Shown here in pieces: positions 9,542-15,549 of a DNA stretch of 34,353 nt (its first letter is position 1; every line of letters begins with the position of its first letter). The stretch is from assembly GCA_024699125.1 (NCBI GenBank), contig JAILQE010000005.1, positions 1 through 34,353 on the forward strand. Direction: 5' to 3'. Below the pieces are notes generated by a model. It did no database searches, was not told where the DNA came from, and saw only the letters and a program-made list of their open reading frames with translations. A program made the translations under genes and the position numbers. This DNA comes from Candidatus Saccharimonadota bacterium (GTDB lineage: Bacteria; Patescibacteriota; Saccharimonadia; Saccharimonadales; Saccharimonadaceae).

Positions 9542-9972
9542 TACGATGCCTTCCCTATTTCCTTACCAAACGATTTTAGGTTTGCCGGCATTAAGCCTTC
9601 CCTGATATCCTCATAAAACTTGTTAGCATCACCGGTGTTACCAAGCTCGCTCATCTCAGCCTCGATAGCCCTTACGCCACCCTCAGATAGACCGGTTTTC
9701 TTATCGGTTTTGATCACGTCGGGATTGAAAGAAGTAATTGCGCCAGGCATCTCTTGCGTGCCACCAGGGACATCCATCACGACACCCATCTGTGGCATTT
9801 CGCCACCAATCTGTGGGCCAGCCTCAGCAGTTATTGGGCCGTTTTCAGGGTTAAAATTCAAAATCTTGTTGCCAGTCGCCTGTAAATCCGGGCTCATCTC
9901 AAAAGGATTCGGGGTTTGACCTTGAAAAACCTCCGGATTGAAGCCATTTACCTGATTACGACCATTATCCAT
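9541..9972 (-). CDS. Hypothetical protein coupled to the VirD4-like ATPase
   Basis: 143 residues, family not recognised. The N-terminal 75 residues are rich in Asn, Pro, Gly and Gln (NGFNPEVFQGQTPNPFEM) and look disordered. The C-terminal third (about 95-143) is predicted helical and charged. No signal peptide or membrane segment. The stop overlaps the ATG of the downstream ATPase by one base, which argues for a shared function, perhaps as a cytoplasmic accessory. No Shine-Dalgarno is seen; an extended -10 (TGG-TAAAAT, 9987-9979) ends seven bases before the ATG, predicting a leaderless mRNA. Confidence 0.75.
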   Translation of the reverse strand: MDNGRNQVNGFNPEVFQGQTPNPFEMSPDLQATGNKILNFNPENGPITAEAGPQIGGEMPQMGVVMDVPGGTQEMPGAITSFNPDVIKTDKKTGLSEGGVRAIEAEMSELGNTGDANKFYEDIREGLMPANLKSFGKEIGKAS

Positions 9973-9978
9973 ATGCTT

Positions 9979-9987
9979 ATTTTACCA
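9979..9987 (-). promoter_or_regulatory. Extended -10 promoter, predicted leaderless start
   Basis: TGGTAAAAT on the minus strand. The last T of the -10 is at 9979, so the expected start (+7) is 9972, the A of the ATG. Confidence 0.6.
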
Positions 9988-9990
9988 CAG

Positions 9991-10344
9991 TTAAATCCGT
10001 TTGCACACAAAAAACTCCGCTAAAGCCACGAAAACCGCAATAAGAGATATCGTCCAGAGAGTAACCGCACCAAAAGACCGCGCGATAAGAAGCATTACTG
10101 GCCCAAATGCCGCCACTGCTGCATAGAGGTAATCCTTGTTTCTGAAAGAGTTGCGTTTTAAAGCCAATTTATAGAATAACTTGATCAAGAAAGTCATCAC
10201 GCCAAAGATAAAGACATAAACTGTTGTAAAAAATAATAAAACCCCAGACGGACCAATTTCCGTCGGAGATGTAAGATTTAGCATTAAGATTAAAACAGCC
10301 AAGCTGATGATGCTTGTAAGAATGATAATCCGGTTATGCTTCAT
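9991..10344 (-). CDS. Small integral membrane protein, unknown function
   Basis: 117 residues from the chosen start (10344). Four hydrophobic segments at about 6-24, 33-55, 71-90 and 95-112, separated by short basic loops (KLALKRNSFRNKD). No catalytic motif is visible and the family is not recognised. The ATG at 10344 is preferred to the one at 10350 because the promoter's extended -10 (TGATACAAT) predicts transcription starting exactly at 10344, and no ribosome binding site exists for either. It ends 18 bp before the next ORF of the same strand begins, but that ORF has its own promoter. Confidence 0.7.
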   Translation of the reverse strand: MKHNRIIILTSIISLAVLILMLNLTSPTEIGPSGVLLFFTTVYVFIFGVMTFLIKLFYKLALKRNSFRNKDYLYAAVAAFGPVMLLIARSFGAVTLWTISLIAVFVALAEFFVCKRI

Positions 10345-10350
10345 AACCAT

Positions 10351-10379
10351 ATTGTATCACAACTGTTTGTAGCCCCCAA
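10351..10379 (-). promoter_or_regulatory. Promoter of the small membrane protein gene (leaderless)
   Basis: TTGGGG (10379-10374), 17 bp, then TGA-preceded TACAAT (10356-10351) on the minus strand. The +7 position is 10344, the A of an ATG. Confidence 0.6.
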
Positions 10380-10750
10380 GTAATATTAACTGCGATTCCC
10401 CCTTAATGTACTTTATGGGAGAAAGCGGGCGGTTATCCGGCGCATTATACAATTACTTTAGGCCGCAACCGTAACCCCGCTATTCTCTCTTTTGACCGCT
10501 TCACGTATAGTGAAGCATTGATCCTTGTTAGTGTTTTCTCTTATTCTTGTTTATGTTTGTGTTTGTTTTGGAATGTGCTAATAAGAGATTTACCAACGCG
10601 CTCAACGCCCTTGGCGGAGCTCTAGGTAATTCCTAATGATGTAATTTATGGCTAGAAATTACCTTTTCACCCGCCAAATGCGGTTTTAAGTCTTTCGTTT
10701 CATTTTAAAGTTCCTTTTGTTTTTAGTTTTTTATCTTAGTCATCTCGACT
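10380..10750 (-). ncRNA. Candidate structured leader or small RNA with a five-codon ORF
   Basis: No protein gene fits. Nested complementary segments are present: 10419-10441 with 10462-10487 (long stem with a bulge); 10498-10504 with 10510-10516 (GCTTCAC/GTGAAGC); 10537-10545 with 10580-10588 (9 bp); 10611-10617 with 10671-10677 (TTGGCGG/CCGCCAA), enclosing 10625-10631 with 10657-10663. A good minus-strand promoter predicts a start at 10750. Near the 5' end is a Shine-Dalgarno (AAAAGGAAC) and a mini-ORF ATG AAA CGA AAG ACT TAA (10703-10686, MKRKT), just before the first stem. It could be an attenuation-type leader of the membrane protein gene or a free RNA. No known RNA family is recognised, and the strand is inferred from the promoter. 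Confidence 0.45.
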
Positions 10751-10756
10751 GATTTC

Positions 10757-10785
10757 ATATTAGCATAACCTGTTAAAAACTTCAA
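10757..10785 (-). promoter_or_regulatory. Extended -10 promoter facing left
   Basis: Minus strand TTGAAG (10785-10780), 17-bp spacer, TGC-TAATAT (-10 at 10762-10757); predicted start 10750. Confidence 0.65.
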
Positions 10786-10804
10786 GCTTATGTGCCCGAA
10801 TTTG

Positions 10805-10912
10805 TGTTGTATTATTTACAACACCGTATTCTGTTACTACTCTGTTAGATTTTTGTTGTATTTTTTACAACATAACCCACATTTTGACCCCATTGTTGCA
10901 AAAATTACACAC
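10805..10912. repeat. Three spaced TGTTGTA-N5-TACAACA inverted repeats
   Basis: Two perfect 19-bp inverted repeats at 10805-10823 and 10854-10872, both with a T-rich 5-bp centre, and a degenerate third (TGTTGCA-AAAAT-TACACAC) at 10894-10912. A half-site TACAACA lies at 10919-10925. They lie 20-130 bp upstream of the leftward promoter, so they look like operators of a dimeric regulator. An iteron-like role cannot be excluded. Confidence 0.6.
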
Positions 10913-10925
10913 ACTATTTACAACA

Positions 10926-11340
10926 TTTTCCCTGTACTATATTTTTAATAACTCAACACCCGCGTGCAAATATTTTATAGCCCAAAAACGCCAGCAATGT
11001 AATTCCGACATTGTTCTGGAATGCCATTGTTTTTAATTTTTGTTTCATGGAACATGCATTGTTTTACTAGGCCTCGTTTTGTTTTTAATTCAACACGACG
11101 GCCAAAATTTGTCACAAAATTTTATACGCCAAAAATCACACAAAACGCACGCGATCGCACAAAAATTCGTTTTCAGTTTTCAAAAATCCAACAAAAAATC
11201 TATTAAAAATTTTACAAAAATTTCATTAATTTTTTTTCACACTTCGATTCCCCCAAATTACTAAAATCATAAAATTATTAACCATCTAAAACCTGTGGAA
11301 AACTCGGCAAAAAATATACAAAAATTGTTCAAAAAAAGTG
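10926..11340. other. AT-rich region without genes
   Basis: Very AT-rich with no ORF that has a start signal or protein-like composition. Visible elements are an imperfect inverted repeat CAATGtaATTCC/GGAATgcCATTG (10995-11029), a near-palindrome TGTTTCATGGAACA (11041-11054) and one TGTGGAAAA resembling a DnaA-box variant near 11293. The short plus-strand ORFs here are Lys/Asn/Phe-rich and low-complexity, and are not credible genes. Confidence 0.5.
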
Positions 11341-11369
11341 TTGACATAAGCATTTTTTCACGTTATTAT
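11341..11369 (+). promoter_or_regulatory. Near-consensus promoter of the candidate sRNA
   Basis: TTGACA (11341-11346), 17 bp, TATTAT (11364-11369). Predicted start A at 11376. It is among the best sigma-70-type promoters in the window. Confidence 0.75.
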
Positions 11370-11375
11370 AGAGGT

Positions 11376-11485
11376 AACTTCTGAATAAAAAAATTACTCG
11401 GAAGTCAAAAACAAAAATATAGCCAAAATAACTCCACACTCTACACGAAAAGACCGGTTTTCCTCGCAGTTACCGGTCTTTTCAC
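11376..11485 (+). ncRNA. Candidate small RNA
   Basis: About 110 nt between a near-consensus promoter and a terminator-like hairpin. The 5' end can fold at once: ACTTCTGA (11377-11384) pairs with TCGGAAGT (11398-11405). A purine- and A-rich unpaired middle (11406-11446) follows, then a 12-bp stem GAAAAGACCGGT/ACCGGTCTTTTC (11447-11458 with 11472-11483). No ORF with a start signal fits inside. Class unknown; expression and targets cannot be judged from sequence. Confidence 0.5.
11447..11483. terminator. 12-bp hairpin, probable terminator
   Basis: GAAAAGACCGGT and ACCGGTCTTTTC form a perfect stem with a 13-nt loop. T residues lie at both stem ends, so it could act in either direction. It ends the candidate sRNA. 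Confidence 0.55.
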
Positions 11486-11547
11486 TTGCTTAATGACATT
11501 TTTTTATGTTAGTTTTTACAAAAATCACGTAGCGATTTTTAATGATC

Positions 11548-11583
11548 AAAAAACGAATCGGAATTCACTTTCGATTCGTTTTT
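11548..11583 (-). terminator. tmRNA terminator (possibly bidirectional)
   Basis: AAAAACGAATCG and CGATTCGTTTTT form a perfect 12-bp stem with an 11-nt loop and T-runs on both strands, 50 bp downstream of the tmRNA 3' end. A second small palindrome ACTTTCTTTCAAAGAAAGT lies between them (about 11604-11622). Confidence 0.75.
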
Positions 11584-11633
11584 AATACTAAGTTCTTTGC
11601 TAAACTTTCTTTCAAAGAAAGTTCAAGCCTATG

Positions 11634-11991
11634 TGGTGGAGCTGCCGGATACTGCCTCCGGGTCCGAAAAATCACGTGGATATCATTCTACGCGTATAGT
11701 CTGCTGTTTCATCTCGGCGGATACTAGCAGCAGCAACAAACCAAACTGCTAGACGCCATGACTAAATTTTCGAGCAACTTGTCGTCAGTTAAATCACCTT
11801 ATTCCCGTTGTATGATAATTCGAATCCTACGGAACCTTAAATCCGAACCAGCCTATAGATATAAATTAGGCAAAAGCTGGCATGTATGCAACATGCGTTA
11901 GCTTAGTGTTTTTAGCACTTATTTAATACTTACGGTATTCAATCGACGCGCCTGATATCTGTTAATAATCCGTCTAAGCTTTGTCAGCCCC
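11634..11991 (-). ncRNA. ssrA: Transfer-messenger RNA (tmRNA)
   Basis: 358 nt; rescues ribosomes stalled on broken mRNAs. The 5' GGGGCTG pairs with 3' CAGCTCC followed by ACCA, giving the alanine-type acceptor. The long helix under the tRNA-like part is seen as GATATCA and CGCG near the 5' end pairing with CGCG and TGATATC near the 3' end. The conserved ATTTTTCGGAC precedes the T-arm. The tag reading frame starts at GCT (11916-11914) after the typical TAAGT context and encodes AKNTKLTHVAYMPAFA, stop TAA (11868-11866). The T-arm stem CCGGA/TCCGG is intact but its loop is GGCAGTA, not TTCRANY. The D-loop region also lacks the usual GG. Identity is secure; the loops are unusual. Confidence 0.93.
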
Positions 11992-12002
11992 AACTATCTG
12001 TT

Positions 12003-12031
12003 ATTATAGCACGCTTCCCTTAAAAACTCAA
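12003..12031 (-). promoter_or_regulatory. ssrA promoter
   Basis: Minus strand TTGAGT (12031-12026), 17 bp, TGC-TATAAT (-10 at 12008-12003). The expected start at 11996 is five bases before mature tmRNA G1. Confidence 0.8.
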
Positions 12032-12034
12032 TAC

Positions 12035-12068
12035 CGCCTAGGCTTATTTTCTAAAATGCTAGGCTTAA
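12035..12068. repeat. Second pair of GCCTAGGCTTA motifs, 21 bp apart
   Basis: CGCCTAGGCTTA at 12035-12046 and TGCTAGGCTTA at 12057-12067. The cores (12037-12042 and 12058-12063) are again 21 bp apart, as at 2034-2066, and the flanking bases ATTTT and CGG/CCG are shared. The pair lies between the divergent ssrA and comM genes, just upstream of the ssrA -35. Confidence 0.55.
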
Positions 12069-12118
12069 AAAATGTGGCCCCGGTTGTAAAATTTTCACCC
12101 CCATGCTATCTAGGGCTC

Positions 12119-13633
12119 ATGATCGCAAAAATATATTCTGCCATTCCTTACGGTTTTGAGGGCCGGCTAGTCGAGGTTGAGGGCGATATCAACCGCGGCC
12201 TCCCCGCTTTTAACATCGTCGGCATGGCCAATAAAACCATCAATGAAGCCAAGGAACGTGTCAAAAGCGCCATCTTGAACTCTGGGTTTATGTTCCCGAG
12301 CAAAAAGATCACCATCAATCTCGCCCCAGCAGATCTCCTAAAAAACGGCTCATTTCTAGACCTACCCATTGCGTTATCGGTGCTAGTCCTCTCTGGCCAG
12401 CTACTCGAACGAGACCTAGAGGGTAGTTTGTTCGTGGGAGAGCTCTCTTTAACTGGCGAGCTTCGCCCCGTGAAAGGCATCATCAATATCGTCGAATTGG
12501 CCAAGAATTCTGGCACTCGCAAAGTGTTTGTGCCAATTCAGAATCTCCCGCAAGCACAGCTAGTGAAAGGCGTCGAAATATATGGCGTAAAAACGCTAAA
12601 AAGCTTGTTCTTACAACTCAAAAACCTCCAGCCGCTAACTAATGCGTCTAATTCTAAAACCGGGCTTAAAACGGCTCCTACGGCCTCGCTTGGGCCGTTT
12701 CTAGACCATATTAGGGGCCAAGAGCTAGCCAAACGCGCCATGGCAATTGCCGTGGCTGGGCATCACAATATCCTCATCTCCGGGCCACCAGGGGCTGGCA
12801 AAACCCTGCTCGCCCGTGCTGCCGCAAATTTACTGCCGGATCTCACCGAAGAGGAGCAGATCGACATCACCAAAATCTACTCCCTGGCTGGTCTCACAAA
12901 TGACGAGATCATTAGTTCCCGCCCCTTTAGAAGCCCCCATCATACCTCTAGTTTAATCTCGCTCGTGGGCGGTGGCGCTAGCATTACCCCTGGAGAAATT
13001 TCATTAGCTCATAAGGGCATTCTCTTTCTAGATGAAATCCCCGAATTTCCACGAGCTACCCTAGAATCGCTCCGCCAACCCCTGGAAGACAAAACCATTT
13101 CCCTGGCCCGCGCCGGCGAGAAAACTACCTATCCTGCCGATTTCATGCTGATCGCCACAATGAACCCCTGTCCATGCGGTTATTACGGCGACCCAACTCA
13201 TCGGTGCACCTGCACCACCACGCAGATCCAGAACTACAAAAGAAAGCTCTCCGGCCCACTTTTTGACCGCATAGACCTTAATATTACAGTCGAAAAAGTA
13301 AAAAATACTGAACTCATAAACAACGAAATAACAGATAGAAAACAGCACGACGTTGTAAAAAACACAATAAATAACGCCATCAAAGCCCAACAAGCACGTT
13401 ACGGCCGCCCCGGCATCTTTAATAGCTCGCTTTCGTCCTTTGAAGTGTCAAAATTACTCGTTTTAGAACCAGCAGCCAGACGCTTACTTGCCGAAGCGTC
13501 CGAAAGGCTCAACCTTTCCGCCCGTGCCTATTTCAAAACCATCAAGGTCGCTCGTACCATTGCGGACTTAGACGGTTCAAGCACCATCAAAACCGCCCAC
13601 ATCACTGAAGCGCTCAACTTCAGAAAACGCTAA
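12119..13633 (+). CDS. comM: ComM/YifB-family Mg-chelatase-like AAA+ ATPase
   Basis: 504 residues. The start at 12119 (MIAKIYSAIPYGF) matches where ComM proteins begin; a 46-codon upstream extension of the frame runs through the ssrA 5' region and is not used. The N-terminal lon-protease-S5-like domain contains GLPAFNIVGMANKTINEAKERVK. The AAA+ module has Walker A GPPGAGKT and Walker B ILFLDEIPEF, followed by the cysteine cluster PCPCGYYGDPTHRCTC, and a C-terminal Mg-chelatase domain closes the protein. ComM is a hexameric helicase that promotes branch migration when transformed DNA recombines. With the VirD4-like ATPase nearby, this supports, but does not prove, natural competence. Confidence 0.95.
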   Translation: MIAKIYSAIPYGFEGRLVEVEGDINRGLPAFNIVGMANKTINEAKERVKSAILNSGFMFPSKKITINLAPADLLKNGSFLDLPIALSVLVLSGQLLERDLEGSLFVGELSLTGELRPVKGIINIVELAKNSGTRKVFVPIQNLPQAQLVKGVEIYGVKTLKSLFLQLKNLQPLTNASNSKTGLKTAPTASLGPFLDHIRGQELAKRAMAIAVAGHHNILISGPPGAGKTLLARAAANLLPDLTEEEQIDITKIYSLAGLTNDEIISSRPFRSPHHTSSLISLVGGGASITPGEISLAHKGILFLDEIPEFPRATLESLRQPLEDKTISLARAGEKTTYPADFMLIATMNPCPCGYYGDPTHRCTCTTTQIQNYKRKLSGPLFDRIDLNITVEKVKNTELINNEITDRKQHDVVKNTINNAIKAQQARYGRPGIFNSSLSSFEVSKLLVLEPAARRLLAEASERLNLSARAYFKTIKVARTIADLDGSSTIKTAHITEALNFRKR

Positions 13634-13639
13634 TTCCCC

Positions 13640-13668
13640 TTGAAATTACCTGAAAAACTTGGTATAAT
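13640..13668 (+). promoter_or_regulatory. infC promoter
   Basis: TTGAAA (13640-13645), 17 bp, TATAAT (13663-13668). Predicted start near 13675, 26 nt before the infC start codon. It lies just after the comM stop codon. Confidence 0.8.
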
Positions 13669-13700
13669 CACCCCAGATAAAAAGATTAGAAAGGATCACT

Positions 13701-14222
13701 ATCAGCAATTCACTCAACCGCACCAAAATCAACGGCGAAATCCGCTATCCGGAAGTCCGCGTTATTGGTGCCAGTGGCGAACAACTCGGCATTATGTCTA
13801 GCCGCGAAGCTCAGCTTCTTGCCAAAGAGCAAGGTGTAGACCTCGTCGAGATCGCTGCCAATGCCAACCCTCCAGTTGTAAAAGTCATCGATTGGGGCAA
13901 ATACCAATACCAAAAGATGAAAGAAGAGGCCAAAAACCGCAAAAAAGCCCGCGAAAAACAATCCGAGCTCAAGCAAATGAAAATCGGTCTCAAGATTAGC
14001 GATAATGATCTTAATATCAAAATCCGCAAAATCCGCGGTTTTCTTGAAGATGGTGACCACGTTAAAATCCTGATTGTCTTCCGTGGCCGCGAAATGGCCC
14101 ACAAAGAAATCGGCGAACAACTCTTAAATCGTATTCTTGAAGAGCTCAAAGACGACGCTATCGTCGATGGCAAGTCTCAATTCAACGGCCGCAACCTCTC
14201 GATCGGTATTCGCCGCAAATAA
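13701..14222 (+). CDS. infC: Translation initiation factor IF-3 with AUC start codon
   Basis: Binds the 30S subunit, prevents premature 50S joining and proofreads the start codon. 173 residues from ATC at 13701, which is preceded by AAAGGA at good spacing. The first ATG (13794) would remove the conserved N-terminal domain residues (ISNSLNRTKINGEIRYPEVR), so an AUC start is far more likely. The N-domain is followed by the basic linker (KYQYQKMKEEAKNRKKAREK) and the C-domain (LKQMKIGLKISDNDLNIKIRK, VKILIVFRGREMAH). A rare start codon fits the autoregulation known for E. coli infC, whose AUU start is rejected when IF-3 is abundant. First gene of infC-rpmI-rplT-rpmB, though rpmI also has its own promoter. 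Confidence 0.95.
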   Translation: MSNSLNRTKINGEIRYPEVRVIGASGEQLGIMSSREAQLLAKEQGVDLVEIAANANPPVVKVIDWGKYQYQKMKEEAKNRKKAREKQSELKQMKIGLKISDNDLNIKIRKIRGFLEDGDHVKILIVFRGREMAHKEIGEQLLNRILEELKDDAIVDGKSQFNGRNLSIGIRRK

Positions 14223-14224
14223 TC

Positions 14225-14253
14225 TTGCATTTTTACTCTGTCTTTGCTATAAT
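14225..14253 (+). promoter_or_regulatory. rpmI-rplT-rpmB promoter
   Basis: TTGCAT (14225-14230), 17 bp, TATAAT (14248-14253); predicted start near 14260. Confidence 0.75.
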
Positions 14254-14259
14254 AATCAT

Positions 14260-14375
14260 CACAAGTCGATTTTTTGTGTGTTGAGCATAAAAAAGACCTG
14301 CAAATAAAATGACGCCCAACGGTTCCCTACACCCCAAAGCGCCGTAAACATCAACTAAAGTAGGAAAGGTATAAT
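14260..14375 (+). promoter_or_regulatory. Long leader of the L35-L20-L28 transcript
   Basis: About 115 nt between the promoter and rpmI. The first 45 nt can fold, with GTC and a T-run (14265-14275) pairing with an A-run and GAC (about 14288-14297). The remainder has no clear stem. Leaders of rpmI-rplT operons in other bacteria bind L20 for autoregulation. The position fits this, but the known L20-leader sequence is not recognised. Confidence 0.35.
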
Positions 14376-14570
14376 ATGCCAAAACTTAAAACCCATAAGG
14401 GCACTGCTAAGCGCATCAAAATTACCGGCTCCGGTAAGCTTGTTCGCGAGCGTGCCTACGGCAACCATATTCTTGCCAAAAAATCTAAAGCCCGCAAACG
14501 CAACATGAAAACTGCTGCAGTTATCAACGGCAAAATCAAGAAAAACGTTAAAACTGCATTAGGAGTTTAA
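14376..14570 (+). CDS. rpmI: 50S ribosomal protein L35
   Basis: 64 residues, the usual length. Begins [21 protein letters not shown], the diagnostic L35 N-terminus, and is Lys/Arg-rich throughout, as expected for an rRNA-binding protein. AGGAAAGG precedes the ATG. Two bases separate its stop from the rplT start, and the rplT Shine-Dalgarno lies inside the rpmI 3' end, giving tight coupling. Confidence 0.97.
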   Translation: MPKLKTHKGTAKRIKITGSGKLVRERAYGNHILAKKSKARKRNMKTAAVINGKIKKNVKTALGV

Positions 14571-14572
14571 TC

Positions 14573-14920
14573 ATGAGAGTCAAACGTGGAGTCGCAGCAC
14601 ATGCGAAACATAAGAAAATCTTAACTGCCGCTAAAGGCATGCAACACGCCCGCACCCGTAGCTTCCGCTTGGGCAATCAAGGCGTCATCAAGGCTCTTCG
14701 CTATTCATATCGCGATCGCCGCAATAAAAAACGTGATTTAAGAGCTCTCTGGATCACTCGTATCAACAACGCTTCTCGCGAACTTGGTCTTTCCTACTCT
14801 CAGCTCATCGCTGGTATGAAAGCTAAAAACATCAATCTCGATCGCAAAGTTCTCGCTGACCTCGCTGTTAACGATCCAAAAGCTTTTGCACAAATTGTTA
14901 ATACGGTAAAGGAGAAATAA
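14573..14920 (+). CDS. rplT: 50S ribosomal protein L20
   Basis: 115 residues, typical length. Begins [20 protein letters not shown] and contains [36 protein letters not shown] and [10 protein letters not shown], all characteristic of L20. Binds 23S rRNA early in 50S assembly and represses its own operon in other bacteria. AGGAG precedes the ATG. Confidence 0.97.
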   Translation: MRVKRGVAAHAKHKKILTAAKGMQHARTRSFRLGNQGVIKALRYSYRDRRNKKRDLRALWITRINNASRELGLSYSQLIAGMKAKNINLDRKVLADLAVNDPKAFAQIVNTVKEK

Positions 14921-14921
14921 T

Positions 14922-15131
14922 ATGGCTATCTGTGAAATTACCGGCAAAGGTAAAATGTACGGTCACAACGTTTCATTCTCCCAACGCCACACTCGCAAAG
15001 TCTTCAAACCAAATGTCACCAAACGTACTTTGGTTATCAACGGCCAAAAAGTAAAATGCAACGTTTCTACTTCAGCCCTTAGGACTTTGAAGAAAAAAGG
15101 TCTTTTAGACGACAAAAAAGCTGCAAAATAA
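14922..15131 (+). CDS. rpmB: 50S ribosomal protein L28
   Basis: 69 residues. CEITGKGKMYGHNVSFSQRHT and RKVFKPNVTKRTL match the L28 family core, and the C-terminus is Lys-rich (LKKKGLLDDKKAAK). It follows rplT with one base between stop and ATG and has AAAGGAG upstream. L28 is not normally in the infC-rpmI-rplT operon of model bacteria, so the addition here is a lineage feature. A strong terminator follows. Confidence 0.95.
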   Translation: MAICEITGKGKMYGHNVSFSQRHTRKVFKPNVTKRTLVINGQKVKCNVSTSALRTLKKKGLLDDKKAAK

Positions 15132-15140
15132 ATTTGCAAT

Positions 15141-15173
15141 AAAAAATATCACCCCAAAGGGTGATATTTTTTT
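15141..15173. terminator. Bidirectional terminator between rpmB and rnpB
   Basis: AAAAATATCACCC and GGGTGATATTTTT form a stem around a CAAA loop with T-runs on both strands, serving the convergent rpmB (plus) and rnpB (minus) transcripts. Confidence 0.9.
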
Positions 15174-15189
15174 GTCTTATACAGACTTA

Positions 15190-15526
15190 AATGAGCTATC
15201 GATAAGCCGGGTTCTGTATCTATACAAAGTATAGACGATGACCATCTATCTAGACGCTACATTGCTATAGCGCTCAAGCGGTGAGCGTGCATCCCCGAGT
15301 CAGGGTATCTAGCACTCCTTGCAGCCAGTAGGGTTTGCCTCTGTAACGTGTCGCCACATCACACTGTGAGCTCTTGCCTCACTCTTTTCACCTTTGCCTG
15401 TAAAACAGGTAGTATTGTCTCTGTGGTACTTTCCCTATTCTTGCGAACGGTCGCCGTTAGCGACTACCGTGCTCTTTGCTGCCCGGACTTTCCTCTTGGT
15501 AACCCAAGCGGTCATCTTTCAAGCTC
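15190..15526 (-). ncRNA. rnpB: RNase P catalytic RNA
   Basis: The ribozyme that trims tRNA 5' leaders. On the minus strand it contains the invariant GAGGAAAGTCCGGGC near the 5' end and ACAGAACCCGGCTTATCG near the 3' end, the two conserved halves of the catalytic core. The 5' GAGCT (15526-15522) pairs with AGCTC (15197-15193) as P1, fixing the ends near 15526 and 15190, about 337 nt. The expression signal is TGC-TAAAAT (-10 at 15538-15533), whose +7 position is 15526. Confidence 0.95.
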
Positions 15527-15532
15527 CCCTAT

Positions 15533-15541
15533 ATTTTAGCA
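15533..15541 (-). promoter_or_regulatory. rnpB extended -10 promoter
   Basis: TGCTAAAAT on the minus strand; the predicted start coincides with the first base of P1 (15526). Confidence 0.7.
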
Positions 15542-15549
15542 AAAAATCC

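Noticed and set aside
11041-11054. parS site (TGTTTCATGGAACA)
   Set aside because: It lacks the central CG of the 16-bp consensus, is a single copy, and is far from parAB. It may be chance in AT-rich DNA.
10345-11633. Replication origin in the AT-rich gene-free region
   Set aside because: Only one weak DnaA-box-like site, no dnaA/dnaN, and gene orientation over the window suggests the origin lies beyond the right end. The DNA is better explained by RNA and operator elements.
11981-12118. N-terminal extension of comM
   Set aside because: It would run through the ssrA 5' region and the operator repeats; family members start at the MIAKIYSA position.
13794-14222. infC starting at the first ATG
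   Set aside because: It would remove most of the conserved IF-3 N-terminal domain, while ATC at 13701 has a good ribosome binding site.
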